The notes below the pieces were generated by a model that did no database searches, had not been told where the DNA came from, and was given only the letters and a program-made list of their open reading frames with translations. The position numbers and the translations under genes were made by a program. From Clostridium sp. UBA6640 (GTDB taxonomy: Bacteria > Bacillota > Clostridia > Clostridiales > Clostridiaceae), in NCBI RefSeq assembly GCF_002455975.1, contig NZ_DKLM01000009.1, positions 1-5,343 on the forward strand: a stretch of 5,343 bases of DNA, given 5' to 3'. Positions 4,688 through 5,343 of the stretch are shown here, piece after piece (within the stretch, counting starts at the first letter, position 1; each line of letters starts with the position of its first letter).

Positions 4688-5302
4688 TTATAAAAATTTA
4701 TTATGAATTATTCCATCTAAGAATAAATTTTCATATTCGTATTTTACAATTGAAACATCCCCATTCCTTGAAGAAAACTTCCAAAACAAATCCATATTTT
4801 CATTCATAATATAAGAGTATATTGCCCTTATTACTCCGCTATGAGTTACAACTAGCACATTTTCACAGGTTAAGCTTAATATATCTTTTAAAAAATTAGA
4901 TGCTCTATTGTATAGCTCTATATAGCTCTCTCCATTAGGTGGTACAAATCCTTTCCAATCTTTTTCCCATATATCACATTCCTTAGGATAGCATCTTAAA
5001 AGTTCTTCATAGCTTTTCCCCTCAAACTCTCCAAAGTTAGTTTCATTTATTCTTTTGTCTATAATTATTTTATTATTTTTTTCTAATCTTTTAAATTCTT
5101 CACCTAGTATTATCTTAGATGTCTCATAGGCTCTTTTTTTATTACTTAAATAAACCACATCTAAGTCAATGTCTTTAAAAAAAGTATTTAATTTCTTTGA
5201 TTCAATTATTCCTTTTTCCGTTAACCCTTCATCTATTGTACCATAAAATACTTTATTTTTATTTTGAATAGTTTCACCATGTCTAACTAAATATATGTTC
5301 AT
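4688..5302 (-). CDS. cobC: Histidine phosphatase, probable alpha-ribazole phosphatase
   Basis: This 204-residue cytoplasmic member of the phosphoglycerate-mutase-like histidine phosphatase superfamily carries the catalytic LVRHGET motif at 5-11 (Arg7, phospho-accepting His8). It also has SNKKRAYETS (53-62, Arg57), INETNFGEFEG (85-95, Glu87 as likely acid/base) and VVTHSGVIRA (151-160, His154), so the catalytic set is complete. In cobalamin synthesis CobC removes phosphate from alpha-ribazole-5'-phosphate or from adenosylcobalamin-5'-phosphate. The superfamily is broad and sequence alone would not fix the substrate; the operon with cobU and cobS does. ATG 5302 has AGGGGTG (5308-5314) upstream. 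The operon promoter is not visible, and only 41 bp of upstream DNA is present, so the operon may begin further to the right. Confidence 0.88.
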   Translation of the reverse strand: MNIYLVRHGETIQNKNKVFYGTIDEGLTEKGIIESKKLNTFFKDIDLDVVYLSNKKRAYETSKIILGEEFKRLEKNNKIIIDKRINETNFGEFEGKSYEELLRCYPKECDIWEKDWKGFVPPNGESYIELYNRASNFLKDILSLTCENVLVVTHSGVIRAIYSYIMNENMDLFWKFSSRNGDVSIVKYEYENLFLDGIIHNKFL

Positions 5303-5343
5303 ATTAGCACCCCTACATTTATTTACGATCTGTTAACTTATAT

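Noticed and set aside
5319..5342. Possible last codons of an upstream gene (minus strand, reading YKLTDRK then stop)
   Set aside because: Seven codons at the window edge are too few to support a gene, although a neighbouring cobalamin gene ending here would fit the operon spacing.
5303..5343. Cobalamin riboswitch or promoter before cobC
   Set aside because: Only 41 bp are available, with no B12-box-like sequence and no convincing -10/-35 pair; any control region would lie to the right of the window.

Overview
The base composition (very A+T-rich coding and intergenic DNA), strong AGGAG-type ribosome binding sites, TTG/ATG starts, short intergenic gaps and protein families point to a low-G+C Gram-positive anaerobe, most likely a Clostridium or close relative. 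Every protein-coding gene I support lies on the minus strand, so the window reads biologically from right to left.

Right block (5302 down to 3067): cobC, cobU, cobS and a small cysteine-motif protein of the DUF1450 type form one tight operon. The first three genes make up most of the nucleotide-loop assembly branch of cobalamin synthesis. CobU activates adenosylcobinamide to its GDP form, CobS joins it to alpha-ribazole (or its phosphate), and CobC removes the phosphate. CobT, the remaining enzyme, is not in the window. A weak terminator-like hairpin lies between cobU and cobS, and a good intrinsic terminator (2932-2980) ends the operon.

Middle and left block (2762 down to 111): two DegV-family (fatty-acid-binding, FakB-like) paralogs, about two thirds identical by hand alignment without gaps, lie in tandem as separate transcription units. 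The second copy (562-1410) is followed 4 nt later by a PadR-family repressor gene and is probably translationally coupled to it. Both degV genes start at TTG. Each is preceded by an almost identical promoter embedded in a long palindrome (1456-1505 and 2800-2837), conserved as an island in otherwise diverged intergenic DNA. The simplest reading is a two-operator regulon in which the linked PadR protein represses its own operon and the paralog. The palindrome next to degV copy 1 also carries a mirror promoter facing the plus strand, about 150 nt before a hairpin whose T-tract is best on the plus strand. This could make a short noncoding RNA.

Left edge (78 down to 1): the 5' end of a group II intron, resembling class IIC, is inserted just after the rho-independent terminator of padR, on the same strand. 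This is the usual target of class IIC introns. Its G+C content (43 of 78 bases) contrasts sharply with the host DNA, and the rest of the intron lies outside the window.
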